From NCBI GenBank assembly GCA_001724265.1, contig MEDY01000042.1:1-64000 (forward strand): a stretch of 64,000 nucleotides of DNA, read 5' to 3'. The position numbers were made by a program, and so were the translations under genes. The notes under the pieces are model-generated. The model made no database searches and was not told the origin of the DNA. It saw nothing but the letters and a program-made list of their open reading frames with translations. This stretch comes from Rhizaria sp. SCN 62-66. Taxonomy: Eukaryota > Rhizaria, unplaced. Below are positions 1 through 12,400 of the stretch, in pieces. Within the stretch, counting starts at the first letter, position 1. Every line of letters starts with the position of its first letter.

Positions 1-94
1 CCTAATAACCCTAATAACCCTAATAACCCTAATAACCCTAATAACCCTAATAACCCTAATAACCCTAATAACCCTAATAACCCTAATAACCCTA
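1..94. repeat. Telomere, 9-base repeat (C-rich strand)
   Basis: Ten perfect tandem copies of CCTAATAAC, then CCTA, run from the first base; the G-strand unit is TTATTAGGG. The C-rich strand reading 5' to 3' into the chromosome is the correct orientation for a left chromosome end. There is no subtelomeric spacer or degenerate repeat zone: GC-rich coding-like sequence begins directly after the last partial unit. Confidence 0.93.
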
Positions 95-95
95 G

Positions 96-1208
96 CTCGC
101 CAATAACGCCCCTGCCCGCGCCAGCGCCAACGTCAATAAGAGCGCGGCGGCCTCTCGCGCGGGCTCCATTGCGGGCTCGAGCGGCGGCTTTAGTCTGGTG
201 TCCAACATGAGCGCGCAGAGCGTCAGCAGCCTTGGCTTCGGCTGCATCGCGTCGTCGTCGATGCAGTTTGTGTCGCGACAGCCCGCGGCGCTGGTGGCGC
301 CCGCGGCCGGCTCCCGCGCCGCCCGCGCCGCCGCCGCCGCCAAGCGCGCCCGTCTCGCCAGCAACAGCAACAACGCGAGTGGCACCAGTCAGAGCACCGG
401 TCGCAGCAGCGGCAACGGCGTCTCGCTGCGCGACAGCTGCGTGGACTTCGACCTGAACGAGAGCTGGGTGGACGGGCTGGAGCTGGCGCTCACGCTCACG
501 CCCTCAGGCGCGGAGCGCGCGATGAGCAGCGAGGCCCCCAGTGACACGCTCAGCCGTGAACTCTGCCGCGCCGTAAGCGGCGACGCTGACGTCGACACCG
601 ACGCCGACGCTGACGCTTCCGCTGCGGTGGCGGTGGTGCGCGAGACTGCGGTTGCTGCGGGCTCCAGGGTCAAGGTTGCTCCAACCGCCGGTACTGCGGC
701 CGCTGCGCCTGCGCCTGCGACTGCGCCTGCGAGTGCGAGTGCGGCTGCGCAGGTGACTGCGACGGCGACTGCGAGTGCGACTTCGACCGCGACCGCGACA
801 GCGACAGCGCCTGCGACCGCTTCCCCGGTTCCTGAGGATGACGACGAGGATGGGCAGGGGACTGACTTTGAGTTCGATGCCATCAGCTTGACTGGCAGTG
901 TTGGCTCTCAGAAGAAGATCACGGCGACCGCGACGGTTGCTGCGCGTGACGCTCCGACGCCCAGGGCTGAGTCGGCTGAGTGTGAGTCTGACTCTGACTC
1001 CGGCGCTGTCGAGGCTGAGGCCAATGTTGTGAAGACTGGCGCTGACGGCGGCGTTGCGGGCGTGTTTGCGCCGCGCACGTGGATGGACGCGCCACTGTGG
1101 AACGCGGGCGCGGCGAAGCTGGCCGTGTTCGAGCCCTTCAAGGACTGGGATCCGATCGAGTGCGTCGCCGGCAACAGTGTCGGCGACGAGTTTGAGTTGC
1201 TGGAGTAA
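96..1208 (+). CDS. Hypothetical Ala/Thr-rich protein, 5' end missing (cut by telomere)
   Basis: The reading frame is open from the base after the telomere to a TAA at 1206-1208, about 370 codons. An internal ATG lies at 198, but the 34 codons before it have the same GC-rich third-position bias and Ala/Ser/Asn-rich content, so the real start was probably upstream and is gone. Most of the protein is low complexity: an acidic Asp/Ala stretch near 590-620, then alternating Ala/Thr and Ala/Ser runs at 690-830. A compact C-terminus of about 50 residues, with Trp and aromatic residues (motif RTWMDAPLW, ending DEFELLE), is the only part that looks folded. I recognise no family. Either the gene is a healed-break remnant, or the ATG at 198 is used and the protein is 336 residues. 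Confidence 0.6.
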   Translation, partial: LANNAPARASANVNKSAAASRAGSIAGSSGGFSLVSNMSAQSVSSLGFGCIASSSMQFVSRQPAALVAPAAGSRAARAAAAAKRARLASNSNNASGTSQSTGRSSGNGVSLRDSCVDFDLNESWVDGLELALTLTPSGAERAMSSEAPSDTLSRELCRAVSGDADVDTDADADASAAVAVVRETAVAAGSRVKVAPTAGTAAAAPAPATAPASASAAAQVTATATASATSTATATATAPATASPVPEDDDEDGQGTDFEFDAISLTGSVGSQKKITATATVAARDAPTPRAESAECESDSDSGAVEAEANVVKTGADGGVAGVFAPRTWMDAPLWNAGAAKLAVFEPFKDWDPIECVAGNSVGDEFELLE

Positions 1209-2485
1209 GCAGCATACATGGATTACTGTACTCAGGACGATTTATTTTAGTGACCTCAATAGTATGACGAGATCTGGTGCGATCGGCACATATACACATA
1301 AAGATATTCACTCTTCAGTCACGACTTCAATCGATCGAAGTTCAATCGATCGAAGTTAAAAGTGCGAAGCTTGCGACGAGGGCAGAATTGATGTGAGAAT
1401 TTGCAAGGAAAGACAGTAACAGGATGGTATATAATTTATGCATCAAATACATTATTCCGTGTAAGACACGGAACCTCGCACAAAGGCGCACTGACGCCAT
1501 ATGTATCTTTAAAGTTCTTCATTTTGACCGAGCTCAACTTTAAGCTCGAACAGTGGATACTTCAAATCTCTGACATACGAAGTAGACTGAAGGCAAGTCG
1601 GATTTGAAAGACTGACTTGCTGCAGGGAACGCTAACACAGAGGTACTTGGTATATTCTTAGCGACTGTACATGTGCTTCCGTTCTTCGCATGCTCACTCG
1701 AGATTCCTGCGCAATCACGTCGCATCACAAACCGTGCTTCTCTTTCCTTACATTGTTTCTTTTTTAATCTAGTTATACCATCTCCACGCATCCAAGCGCT
1801 CGGTGGGAATCCTGAATCCACAGACTATGGAGTGGTTCCGTTGGCAGGCGGGTCAAGGTGCGTGTACTAGTATCAAGCATGATGATGCACGTCCTTCGTA
1901 TTTAATATAGTACAAATGTATTTGGTTTGACAATGAACATTTGTTTGATGATTGAAGCTACCTGCATGCTACGAGTGTCTACGCTTGCTAATTTTATTGT
2001 CATTGGTGCATTTGTGCTTTTGTTTGTTGGGAGTTTATTGTACAAATGTACATTGTACGTGTAATTCAGTTTTCACGCAGCACACTGCTGAGTGACGTCG
2101 TACGTCTGTCTGGTGTGCTGAAGTTCAGACAAGACAGTCCCTAGAAACGGTTTTATTTTGCTGGTAACTTATCTTTATCTAAGTTACGAAGTTGTGATTG
2201 GTACCTCGTCTGTTTCAATCGTAATCTTCATCTACTTCGACGATTTGCAATGTTCATGTCACGCGAACGTGACGATTTAAGTAATTATATCAATACATAT
2301 ACACGGTGGAGATGTGAGAACAACGCTCTTATGCGTATCTTACATGAAGACATGATTATTCTGGTCGGATTCTGCTAGGTTGCGTTGCGTCTGGCAGACG
2401 CACGATATTTTATCTTAATCTGACGGCATCATCCGTTTCTCTTCAGGCAGCGTCCAACCACATACAGTGAGCGGCAAACTAATCG
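1209..2485. other. Intergenic region, AT-rich
   Basis: This AT-rich spacer separates the telomere-proximal gene from the giant gene. It holds the presumed 3' UTR of the first and the promoter of the second. A 15-base direct duplication lies at 1326-1355. A pyrimidine tract ending TTTCTCTTCAG lies about 40 bases before the ATG at 2486 and could be the acceptor of a 5' UTR intron. I see no convincing coding sequence or tRNA. Confidence 0.6.
1326..1355. repeat. 15-base direct duplication
   Basis: TTCAATCGATCGAAG occurs twice back to back. Each copy contains the palindrome ATCGAT overlapping TCGATCGA. No function is evident. Confidence 0.8.
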
Positions 2486-3371
2486 ATGCCCCAGCAGAGC
2501 CCTAGCGTCGTCAATAAACGTGCACCATTAACCACGTATAGATATATCTGTGTTCGCTACTATATTTTTATAAGCATCTTGGATGGATTTCTTTATGGCG
2601 CGATATCGCCTATCTCCCTCTCTCGGTTTTTGAACTCTTGCATCTCCTCCTCTCGCTCACTTGTCATGCCGCTGCACAATACCTCTTGTACATTGTCGAC
2701 GCTAACACGGCTAAATACGAACAACTGCAATTATAGTTTAGGAAAGGCTTCTTCATTTAGCCACAACCCTTATTCGATACCTAATTACCGGTCCCAGGTT
2801 CGACCGTATCAAGCACCCATGCAACAGGCGCAGGCCGGCTCCTTCCGAGGCGGCCCTATGGCGACCACCGCGGCTGCATCGACTTCGCGAGACAGCCGTG
2901 GCTACGAGAGTGGTTATAATGTGGCGTACGAGCGCACGGCACCCAGCGCGCCTTCGTCGCAACACGCGAGCACCGCGGATCTGAACCAGCCCCAGTTAGC
3001 GTCGGCAGCGCGGCCGCCCCGGCTCTCTGACGAGTCCAAGGCCTACGTCAAGCGCATCTACGCCTCAGACACGGGTCGCGTGGCGGTGAAGCCTGCGAAT
3101 CACATGTGGATCCACGCCTGGTCCCGCGCGTACCAAACGCGCGCCCAGGCCCGCGGCCAGCCGAAGCAAGAGCCCCAGCCCGAACTCGGACACGGACACG
3201 GACACGGAGAGCGGCAGGAGCAGTCGCATAGCGGCGAGGGCGAGGGCGAGGGCGAGAATGAGGCCGCACACGACCGCACTGCACCCGCGCACACATCTTT
3301 GCCGGGAGACTCCGCCGACGCACTTGCTGCTGAAGCCGCTGACGCCAGCGAGAAGAAACAACATAAGCAAC

Positions 3372-3420
<49 letters not shown>

Positions 3421-6400
3421 ACCTCCGCTGTCGCTCACTGCACTGGCTCCTCTGCTTAACGTCCGCCCCGGCCCCAGCTCTAGCTTCAATGCTAGCACGG
3501 GCACCGCCGAGTCAGGCGCGCAGCAGCACGGCGACCACGCGAGCGCTGCGCCCGCGGACGGCAATGGCGGCGCGGGAGCCGGCACTCCTGGCGGCGCTCC
3601 CGGCGGCGGCCGGTGGGGCGCTCGGTGGGCCGCGTTCGTGAGCCGGCACGCGCACGAGCAGGCGTTGTGCGCGGCGCAGGAGCGCGCGCGCGCTCTCGCG
3701 GCGGACTCGGCGAGCTACCAGCGGCGACAGGCCGCCGAGGGCCGCGGCACCGACCTGGATGAGGCCGCCGCAGCCGCCGCGGCAGAGTACGGCCCCGGCA
3801 ACGACTTCCCCACGGCCTCGGCCGCGGGCTCGCTCGCCACGGCCGTGGGCGGGCGGGCGGGCGTGCCCTCGCACAAGGCGTCGTACACGTTGCTGGCCAC
3901 GGCGCCTGCCACAGCGACGGCGTCGGCGGCCGCGCAGACGCACAACGCCGCTACATCAACGCTCGCGGGCCCCGCGCGCGGCGCCGCGCGCGGGCGCTCC
4001 GGCGCGATCGTGCCCGCCGGCAGCAACGACGTCGGCTCCGCCGCGCTCACGGCGCGGGAAGTGCGCGCCGCGGTCGCCGGCTCGGCCGTCGCCGTCGCAG
4101 TCTCGGTCGCGGGCCCCGTCGCGGGACCCGCCGCGGCCACGGCGTCCGCGCACTCGGCGTCCGCGCAGCCTTCGGCCACGCAGTCGTCGGAGACGCGCGA
4201 TCAGCAGAGCGCGGGCGCGCAGAGCGCGGGCGCGGCCGGCGAAGACACGCTGCTGGGCGTGACCGCGTTCGCGCCGTACCCAGGGCAGCCCACGGACGCC
4301 TTCTCGCGGCTGCTCATGACCGCGGCCTCAGCCAAGGAGGACGCCGCTGCGCTTGCTGCGGCGCGCGCTGACGCCGACGCTTACGCTCACGCCGACGTCA
4401 GGCGTGCCGACGGCTTCTCGTCGCCGTCCAAGAAGCACCCCTCGGGCAAGCAGCAGCAGCGTGGCGCGCAGCGCGCGCAGGGCGGCGAGTTCTCGATTGG
4501 GACCTCGACCGTGGCGCTGCCGCGCGGCGCGGCGACCGTGTCTGGGACCTCGTACCCGTTCCGCACGCTGCCGCCCTCGCGTGCGGCGGCCGCGGCTGCG
4601 GCTGAGGCCACGGAGCGGCGCCGCCCCGTCGCGCCGCAGGTCGCGTGGCACGAGCTCATGGGGCCCAACCGCGTGCGCCGCGGCGGCGGTTTCGGCTTCG
4701 TGCGGCCCGGACAGCTCTTCGCGGGCGCCGGTAGCACTGCGGCGGCGCTCGACGTGCTGGCTGCGGCAGCTGAGCTCGTGAACGCAACGCAGCAGGCAGA
4801 TAACAACAGCAATAACCGCGAGCGGCGTCAGCGCCGCGACGAGGACGGCGATGATTATAACAGTCACGACGACACGCACGGCGACGCGGAGAACTCTGCC
4901 CCGGACGCAGACTCGGCGCTTGTGCGCGGGCGCGGGCGCGGGGCTGCGCGCAAGAGCGGCACCGAGTCCGCTGGCGCTGCCTCCGCGGCGGCGAGCGCGA
5001 GCGTGGGCGACGACACGCCGCTGGCGTGGGCCGCTGACGGCCACGGCATCGTGGACCCTGCGCTCATCACGGGCGAGGCGCTCGCCGCCGCGCGCAAACG
5101 TATCCGTCGCAACCGCCGCAAGCGCGTGGCCGTGGAGAACGCCGAGGCCGCGGGCGGAGAGGCCACCGATGGCAGTGAGGATGGCGAGGACGAGGACGAC
5201 GAGGACCAGCAGGGCGAGTTTAGCCGCGTCGCGACGCTCGACTCGGCGATCGACGAGGCGGGCTCCGAGGCCGCGGCGCGCGCGCGGGGCCGCCACGCCG
5301 CGGGTGCGACGCTCAGCGAGACGCACGCGCGCGCGCTGGCGCCGTCGATCCCGCCGCGCGTGCAGCCGCCGCCGCCGGCGAGCACTGCCGTGCCCACGCC
5401 CAACAACGCGTGGACCGCGCGCGCGCCGTTTTCACTCGACTTCCCCGCCGCGCCGCTGACCAACGTGCTGCCGGGCCGCGGGCGACGCGACCGCGACCCT
5501 TGGCTGGCATGCGCGCCCGCGGCGGGCGCTGAGGCGGGCGCGGTGGCGCCGGTCGTGCTTGTCGACGATAGACAGCCTTACGCCGACCTGAGTCGCATGC
5601 GCGCGCGCGCTGTGCAGGTGATTCATCTCTACCGCGAGGAGCGCGCTGCAGCTGCGCGCGCGGCGGCGGAGGCGCACGGTGGCGGCGGCGGCGCGGGCTC
5701 CCGAGCACAGCAGCAGCATCAACAGCAACAACAACAGCAGCAGCAGCAGTCGCAGCGCAACTGGTCTGGCATGCCGAGCAGCGCGGCGGGGGGCACGACG
5801 CCGCGCCGCGCGGGCACTCCGGCCACTGCGCACGCGCACGCGCACAATGATGAAGGCCGCAACCCGTACATCGCGGCCGAGTCGCAGTCGCGCTCGCACC
5901 GCGTGCCGCAGCCGGGACACGGCCGGCCCGCCACGGCGCCGCAGCAGGGCGGACTGCATCCCGCCGTCGCGATGCAAAACGCGCGGTTCCGCTCCGAGCT
6001 GGCGGCGCGAACACGGCGCGGGCGGCGGCCTCGCGTTGAGGCCGCGGTGTCGCACTACGTGGACATTGCGCGCGAGGGCCGCATGGCCGCTGCGGGCCCG
6101 CAGACGCCCAGCGAGGTCCTCGAGTCGCTGCGCAACGAAATCGACAAGGTTATGGACGCCAGCAACGAGGCGAACGAAGACGACGAGGATGACTGCAACG
6201 AAGACAGTAAAGACAACGCGGACGATGACAGCGAGCACAAGCAGCAGAGCGGCAGCAAGAGCGGCCGCGGCTTCGTGGCGGGCAAGATGCCGCTGGTGCC
6301 GGCAACGCCCGAGCTGTTTGAGTCTTTGACGCGGCCCGAGGACCGCGCCGCAGTGCTCACGTGGCTTGTCTCGGCGGACCGCCGCCGCGCGCCGCTGGTG

Positions 6401-9400
6401 CCGCGCGCGCTGGACGCGCGCCCCGTGGCGCCGCTGTACCCGGACCTGCCGCTGCCGCCGCGCGTGATGCCTGCGTCCGACATCGCGGCAGCGGCGGCGG
6501 CGGCCGTGCCGGTGCGCAACCAGGACCTGGTGCAGCTGCTCGCGGTCGGCGGCCAGCGCAAGACGGCGCTGCACCTACTGGGCGTGCTTGAGGCGCAGCG
6601 CGCGGCGGCCGAGGCCGAGCCGCTGCCGACGCTCACGGCCGTCGTCGCCGAGCTCACCGCGCTACGCGACGAGTACATCGCTGCCGAGAAGGAGGTCTAC
6701 GCCTTTTTGTCCGCACCGGACTGCGCCTTCTTTGCGCTCGCGCCGCGCAAGGTGACGGTGACACCCGCGACGGCGCACAAGCTCGTGCTGCGCGTGTCGG
6801 CGCCGATCGCTGTGGTACCGCGATACCTGGTCGAGTTTGCGCAGAGCGAGGCGCGGTTCGACCACGCCGCGCAGCTCGCCGCCGCGGTCGACGCGTACCA
6901 CAAGCACTGTCTGGCCGAGGAGAGCCGTGCCCGCGAGTGGGAGCGCCAGGTCAGGGCGCGTGACCACAACGGCGGCCACAGTGGCGACGACGGCGTCGAC
7001 GAGCACGAGCGCGCTGTCATCGGTGGTGGCAGCGGCGACGGCGCCGACGGCGAAGGCGGCGATGGCGGCGATGGCGGCGATGACAACAACTGCGACTTTG
7101 CGCCCCCTGCCGGCCGCCCGCGGTTCACCCCGCTGTGTCCGCCGCCGATCCTGGCGCGCGACCGGCTGGCCGTGTTCCGCTGGCTGCGGTCCCCCGAGTG
7201 CGTGCTGTTCGCGACCGCGGGCGAGGTCACCGCCGACGCGCGCGCGCTGGACGAGCTTATCCGCGCAGCGTGGGTTGACGCCGACGGCTTCGAGATCGCG
7301 GCTGAGGCTCCGGCCTCCGGCTCAGGCTCGCTCCCCGGCAGCGACGACGAGGACGGGGCCCCGCAGCGGCGCCCGCGCAGGCGCGAGGACGTCGCCCCGG
7401 GCGGCGATGACGGCGACGACGTGCCCAGCGACGCCGACGCCGAGGACGAGGAAGAGGACGCGGATTTCTGCCGTCTCGACGACGTCGACGCGGAGGAAGA
7501 AGGCACCTGCGTGCCGTGGCTCGCCGCGCGCACCATCTCGATGCTGCGCAACGTCAACGGCGGCATGCTCGCCTCGCTCATCCTCGCGCACCGCCGCGCT
7601 GCGCACCTGGCCGCCGGCGGCGTCGCGGCGCGGCCCGGCTCGCGCGGTCCCGTGCGGCTGCCGCACGCACACGCGCTGTCGACGCTGCCAGACCAGGTCC
7701 GCGCTGTCGCCGCGCACGCCGCCGTGGCCGCTCGTCGCGTGCGCGATTATCTGGCCTCGGCGCACTGCGTCCTCTGGCCGCCGGGCCCCGACGGACGGCC
7801 CCTGCGCCGAAAGATCTCCACTTCGGCCGTCGTGCGCTTTTTCGCGGCCTCGGACGCCGGCATGGCGTGTCCGTTCCTGCTTTCGGCGCTCATTGCGTAT
7901 CTCACGTCCACGCCGGAAGTCGCCACCGCGTCCGCGGCAGAGTCTGCGGTTTCCGCTGCGGTGTCCGCGGCTGTCGGCAGCGCGCGCAACTTCGCGTGCC
8001 TCGCGGACCTCGCTGCGGCCGTCAAGGGCATCAAGATGGTCCTGGTCGCGCCGTTTGCTTTCACCAACACTGCCAGCAATAGTAGCGGCTCTTTCTCTGG
8101 GTCGCTGCCCGCCGCCCGCAGCGCCCGCGGTGAGACGACGTTGACTGTGCTGTCGTCGCTGCTCGCGGCCTGCCCGCTCTCTGCATCGCCGCCGCTGAGC
8201 ATCCGCTTTATCCCGCCCTCGCACGCGCCGCAGCCGCACAAGCAGCTGCTGACGACGCTTGCGCGCGTAGATGTCTTTGCACCCGACGCGCTGCAGCCGC
8301 TGCCGCAGCCGACCTTCACGCTTGCCGGCGGGCCAAGCGGCGGGAACCGGCGCGCCAACTGGCAAGGCAGCGTCGACGGCGTCAGCTCGGTGCAGCAGTG
8401 GCCCGACTCTGGCCGTCGCGCGCCGCCCACAGTCACGGGCTCGTTTTCCGTCTTCTCAAGCGGACCGTCCGCGCTGCCCGCGCCGTCGGTGACCTCAGCC
8501 CGCGGACTCGCCGGCAGTGTGTCTGGCCGCTTCGACACCTCCCCCTCGCGCGCCGACTCGGGCCACTCGCCCGCGCCGCGCCAGTCGCCCTCAGTCTCGG
8601 GCTCGCTGCTGTCGGCGCCGCTGTCGCCGCTGCGGGAGAGCGTCCCCGTCACCGTGCGCGGCAGGCTGCTCACGTCGCTGATGGACCTGGACCTGCTTCT
8701 TTGGGCCGGAGACCACGACCTGACGCGCATCGCTGTCGTGCTGGGTTACTTCGAGCAGCTGGGCGCGCGCTTCTCCGGCATCGACGCGCTCATCGAGGCC
8801 GTCTACTGCACGGTCTGGACCGCGGGCATCCTCCGCAACGACGCCAAGACCTGGACTTCGAGTCCGCCCGCGCTGACTGCCACGCTGTCGGACGCCGACG
8901 CGGTGGCCGTGTGCGACGCTGACGGCGACAGCGTCGTCGCGATGGTGCGCGTCGGCCACGCCGCACCAGTCAGCTCCACAATCGCGACCGCCACGGTCAT
9001 CTCGCTCGACACGGGCGCGCCGGCCGGCGGAAGCGATGATTCCGCGAGTGCGAACAAGGGCGGCGCTCACAAACGCGGCAAGAGTATCAGCGGGGACGCG
9101 CAGGCCGACGCTGACCACGGCGCTGAGCTCGACGCGGACTCGGTCGGCGATACTGGCAGTTCCGACACCAACAGCGCTGGCGCTGACAAGACCACCGCGG
9201 CCGCTGGTGAGGTCTCGCCCGCGCTCGCGGCCGCGCGCGACTTCATGCAAAAGAAGTGGTCGATCTTTCCCAGCGCGCTGCTCTCGGCGCCGTCGGCCGA
9301 GGCTCGCCTGTGCGCGCGCGTCGACGCGCGGCTGCGGCGGCGTCCTGGCCAGCAGACGGAGGAGCAGCGCGGACAGGGCCTGTCTTCCTCTGACGAAGAC

Positions 9401-12400
9401 TCAGCCACCGTGGCCGCGGCCGAGGAGGAGGCCGAGGACGACGACGCAGTGGACGAGACCGAGCTGATGGAGGAGGCGCTCACGGCCGTCGAGGCCGAGG
9501 CGCACGGCACCGCGGTCACCGCGCCCGCCACGCCGCTATCGCAGGACGCGTCAGCGGAGCGCTCCACGGCGACGCTATTCGCGGACTTCTACGCCGCGCT
9601 GGCCGTGCTGGATCACCACTCGCGCCACAACCCCGACGCGGCGACCGAGGCCGCGGTCGCCAAGGCTCTCCGCGTGCGCGCGCTGCGCTCCGCCGACGGC
9701 CCCGGTGTCGGTAGCGGCGGCGGCGGCGGTGCGGGTGGTGCTGGTGCGATGTCGATGCCCTCGCGCACGCGCACACTGCACGCCGCCACCGCAGCAGGGC
9801 CCGACGACAGCGCTGTGGCAGGCGGCGAGATGGGTCAGGCCGTCGTCTTCTCGGTCACGCCGGTGCTCGCGACGGCCGTCGTCAAGGTCGGCCCCGCGAC
9901 ACGCACGCCCACCGTGCCCTCCGCGTCCCCGCCTTCGAGTCCCGCTGCGCCGCGCCGCGCTGCCCCCACGCGCGCGGCGCCAAGCCGGTCCGCGCCCACC
10001 CGCGCCGCGCCGACCGCCCCTGGGGCTCCTGCCTCCGCGGTGTTCGAGGGCGCTAGTGCGGCTGGTGGCGAGCCGCCACAGAGTGACTTGTGGAAGGATG
10101 ATCTCATCATGTGGTCCTCATCGGCGCGCAACGCTCTGCCGCCTCCGCTCGGTGCGACGGACGCGGCGCTGGCGCTGCTGTGCGCGCCAGAGTGCCCGTG
10201 GCTTACGGCGGCGGCCAAGGCGCAGCTGAGCGCGACGCACCCGTCGCCCGAGCTTGTGCTGCTGCTGCGTCTGCTCGTGTTTGTCTACCACCACTGGACG
10301 CCCCCCGCTGCCGAGCCCGCCGCTGCCGAGCCCGCCGCTGCCGAGCCCGCCGCTGCCGAGCCCGCCGCTGCCGAGCCCGCCGCTGCCGAGCCCGCCGCTT
10401 GGGCCCCGTGTTCGTGCTCGACCCTGAGGCCGCTGCGCCGCTGATGCGGCTGCTCGCGCCGCTGCTCGCGCCCGACGAGTCCGACCTGGTCGCGCGCGCA
10501 GTCAGCCCCGGCACATGGCACAGCGAGTGCGCGCGCTTTGCCTTTGCGTATCCGCCGCTTGATGTCGCGGCTAGCGCCACACGCCGCGACGTCCACTCGC
10601 GGAGTGACTCTGATATCGCCGCCACAACTGCTGAGGCAGTCGGCTCTTCAGCCGAAGGAAAGACTGACAAGACAGATGATGCATGGATTCGCGCAACGTC
10701 TGCAGCCGTGTTGCGGCCGTATAGCTCTATTGGCGACCTGTTTTTGGCAGTGTCGCTGCGCCTCACGCTTCTTTCTACTGTCGGCGCTCCAGTCGCCGCT
10801 GCAATCACCGCCCAGCTCGGCGCGTGCACGCCGCTCCTGGCCGTTGCACGCCGCCTGATCGCGCGCGCTGCTGCAGCGCAGCAGGCGATGTTGCTGGGCG
10901 TTACGGATCCAGTCGCGGCCACGCTCGAGGACGGCACGCTGATGAGTCCTGTCGTGCCCTCTGACGTGAGCATCGTCGCTGCAGTGCTCCAAGGCTGTCT
11001 GTCCAAGCCGGATATTCTCCCCGCGCTCTTTGCCTACATCTCGACCACTCCCTACGCGCTTCCGGCACCGGCGTTGCTCTGTGCACCCTCGTCCACTGCA
11101 GGTGCTGGCGCCTTGGTGACGGTAAGTGTCACTGACTACATGTTCATGCTTATCCGTGGACTGACGTCACAGTTCGCGCGCACCGCTGAACACGCTCTTG
11201 CGATGCTGCACGCGCCCGGTTGCCCGCTGCTGTTGGGCTCGGGCGCTGTTAGCGCTGTCGCGCACTCGGCCGCTCAGCGTGCCGGCCGCGCCCGGGCCCG
11301 CGCGATCCGCCGCGCTGGTGCTGGCGCTGGCACTGCTGCTGCGTCGCCTGCGCGCAGCACTTCAACAGCGCCCCCGGGGGCGAATGACCGCGTGGCACCG
11401 GCTCTGCTGGCGACTCCTGTGGCGCCCTCCAACGGCCGCAGTCGGCGCCTCTCGCTCACAGTTGCACTTGCAACCCCGCGTGCGACGATGGGCGATGACA
11501 ACTTGCACACGCAGTCTCAGTCCGCGCTGCTTATGCCTCCCGAGCCCGCGGTTGGTGCCAACGGTGTTTCCCTCTCCGACTCTGTCGCTGAGTCGTATGG
11601 TGCATCAGAGCGTCGCCTTCGGTCATCGGCTACTGAGTCCTCTGGCACACTCGGCATTGAGGCGCTGGGTCCGGCGGACTTCGAATCTAACGACTCTGGC
11701 GCCGTCGACCCTATCGCGCTTGCTCTGACACTGCTGCGTGCTCACGCAGCCGCGCTGCCGTCGACGCAGCATAGTTCTCGCACCACTGATATCGGCGCGA
11801 CTGCCGCGTTCGAGTTCACGGGATTCGCACCGCTGCCATCAATGCCTGCTATTCTCCTCACGGAGCTCACTATTGATGAGCCCGCAACGTCTGTTGCGCC
11901 CAAGCGTGCACCTCGTCGCTCTCACAACGCCACAAACAAAACCTCCGCTAGTGCGCCTTCGAATGACTCTCTGATGAGTCACAGACACGCTGCGGCTGCC
12001 AAGGGCGACTTGACGTCGCGTCTGTGGGCCGCTCTCAGCGACGTGCTATCTGACGCCGCTTCGTCCGTGGCAGTGATGACGTACTCGCCCACCGCGTCTC
12101 ACCACGACGTTGCACCACCCGGAATCACGCCTGGCACTGCCGCCGCGGCCACGCGCACTCTCGTCGCCGAGCGCCGCGCTCTGCTGCGCTTGGCTACTGA
12201 GGTCCGCGACGGTTCTGCGACGTGGCAGGGCCGCGAGCCGCTGCTGCTGGCGTCGCTGTGGCAGACCGCGGCCTTCGCACGTCACTGCATGTCGATGGGC
12301 CGCGCTCTCTCACGCCGTATCCGCGCGCAAGCGGCTGCGGCTGCGGCTGCGGGCCCCGCTCTGGCGCCTCTGTCGCGCCCGATGCGCCGCTGGCTGCGCT

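Noticed and set aside
10111-10300. A separate gene starting at GTG 10111
   Set aside because: GTG is an unlikely start here, and the first 60 codons are an Arg-rich shadow of the upstream gene; a frame jump in one gene fits better.
10316-10390. Tandem 15-mers as a CRISPR-like or mobile element
   Set aside because: There are no spacers; it is a coding minisatellite inside a gene.
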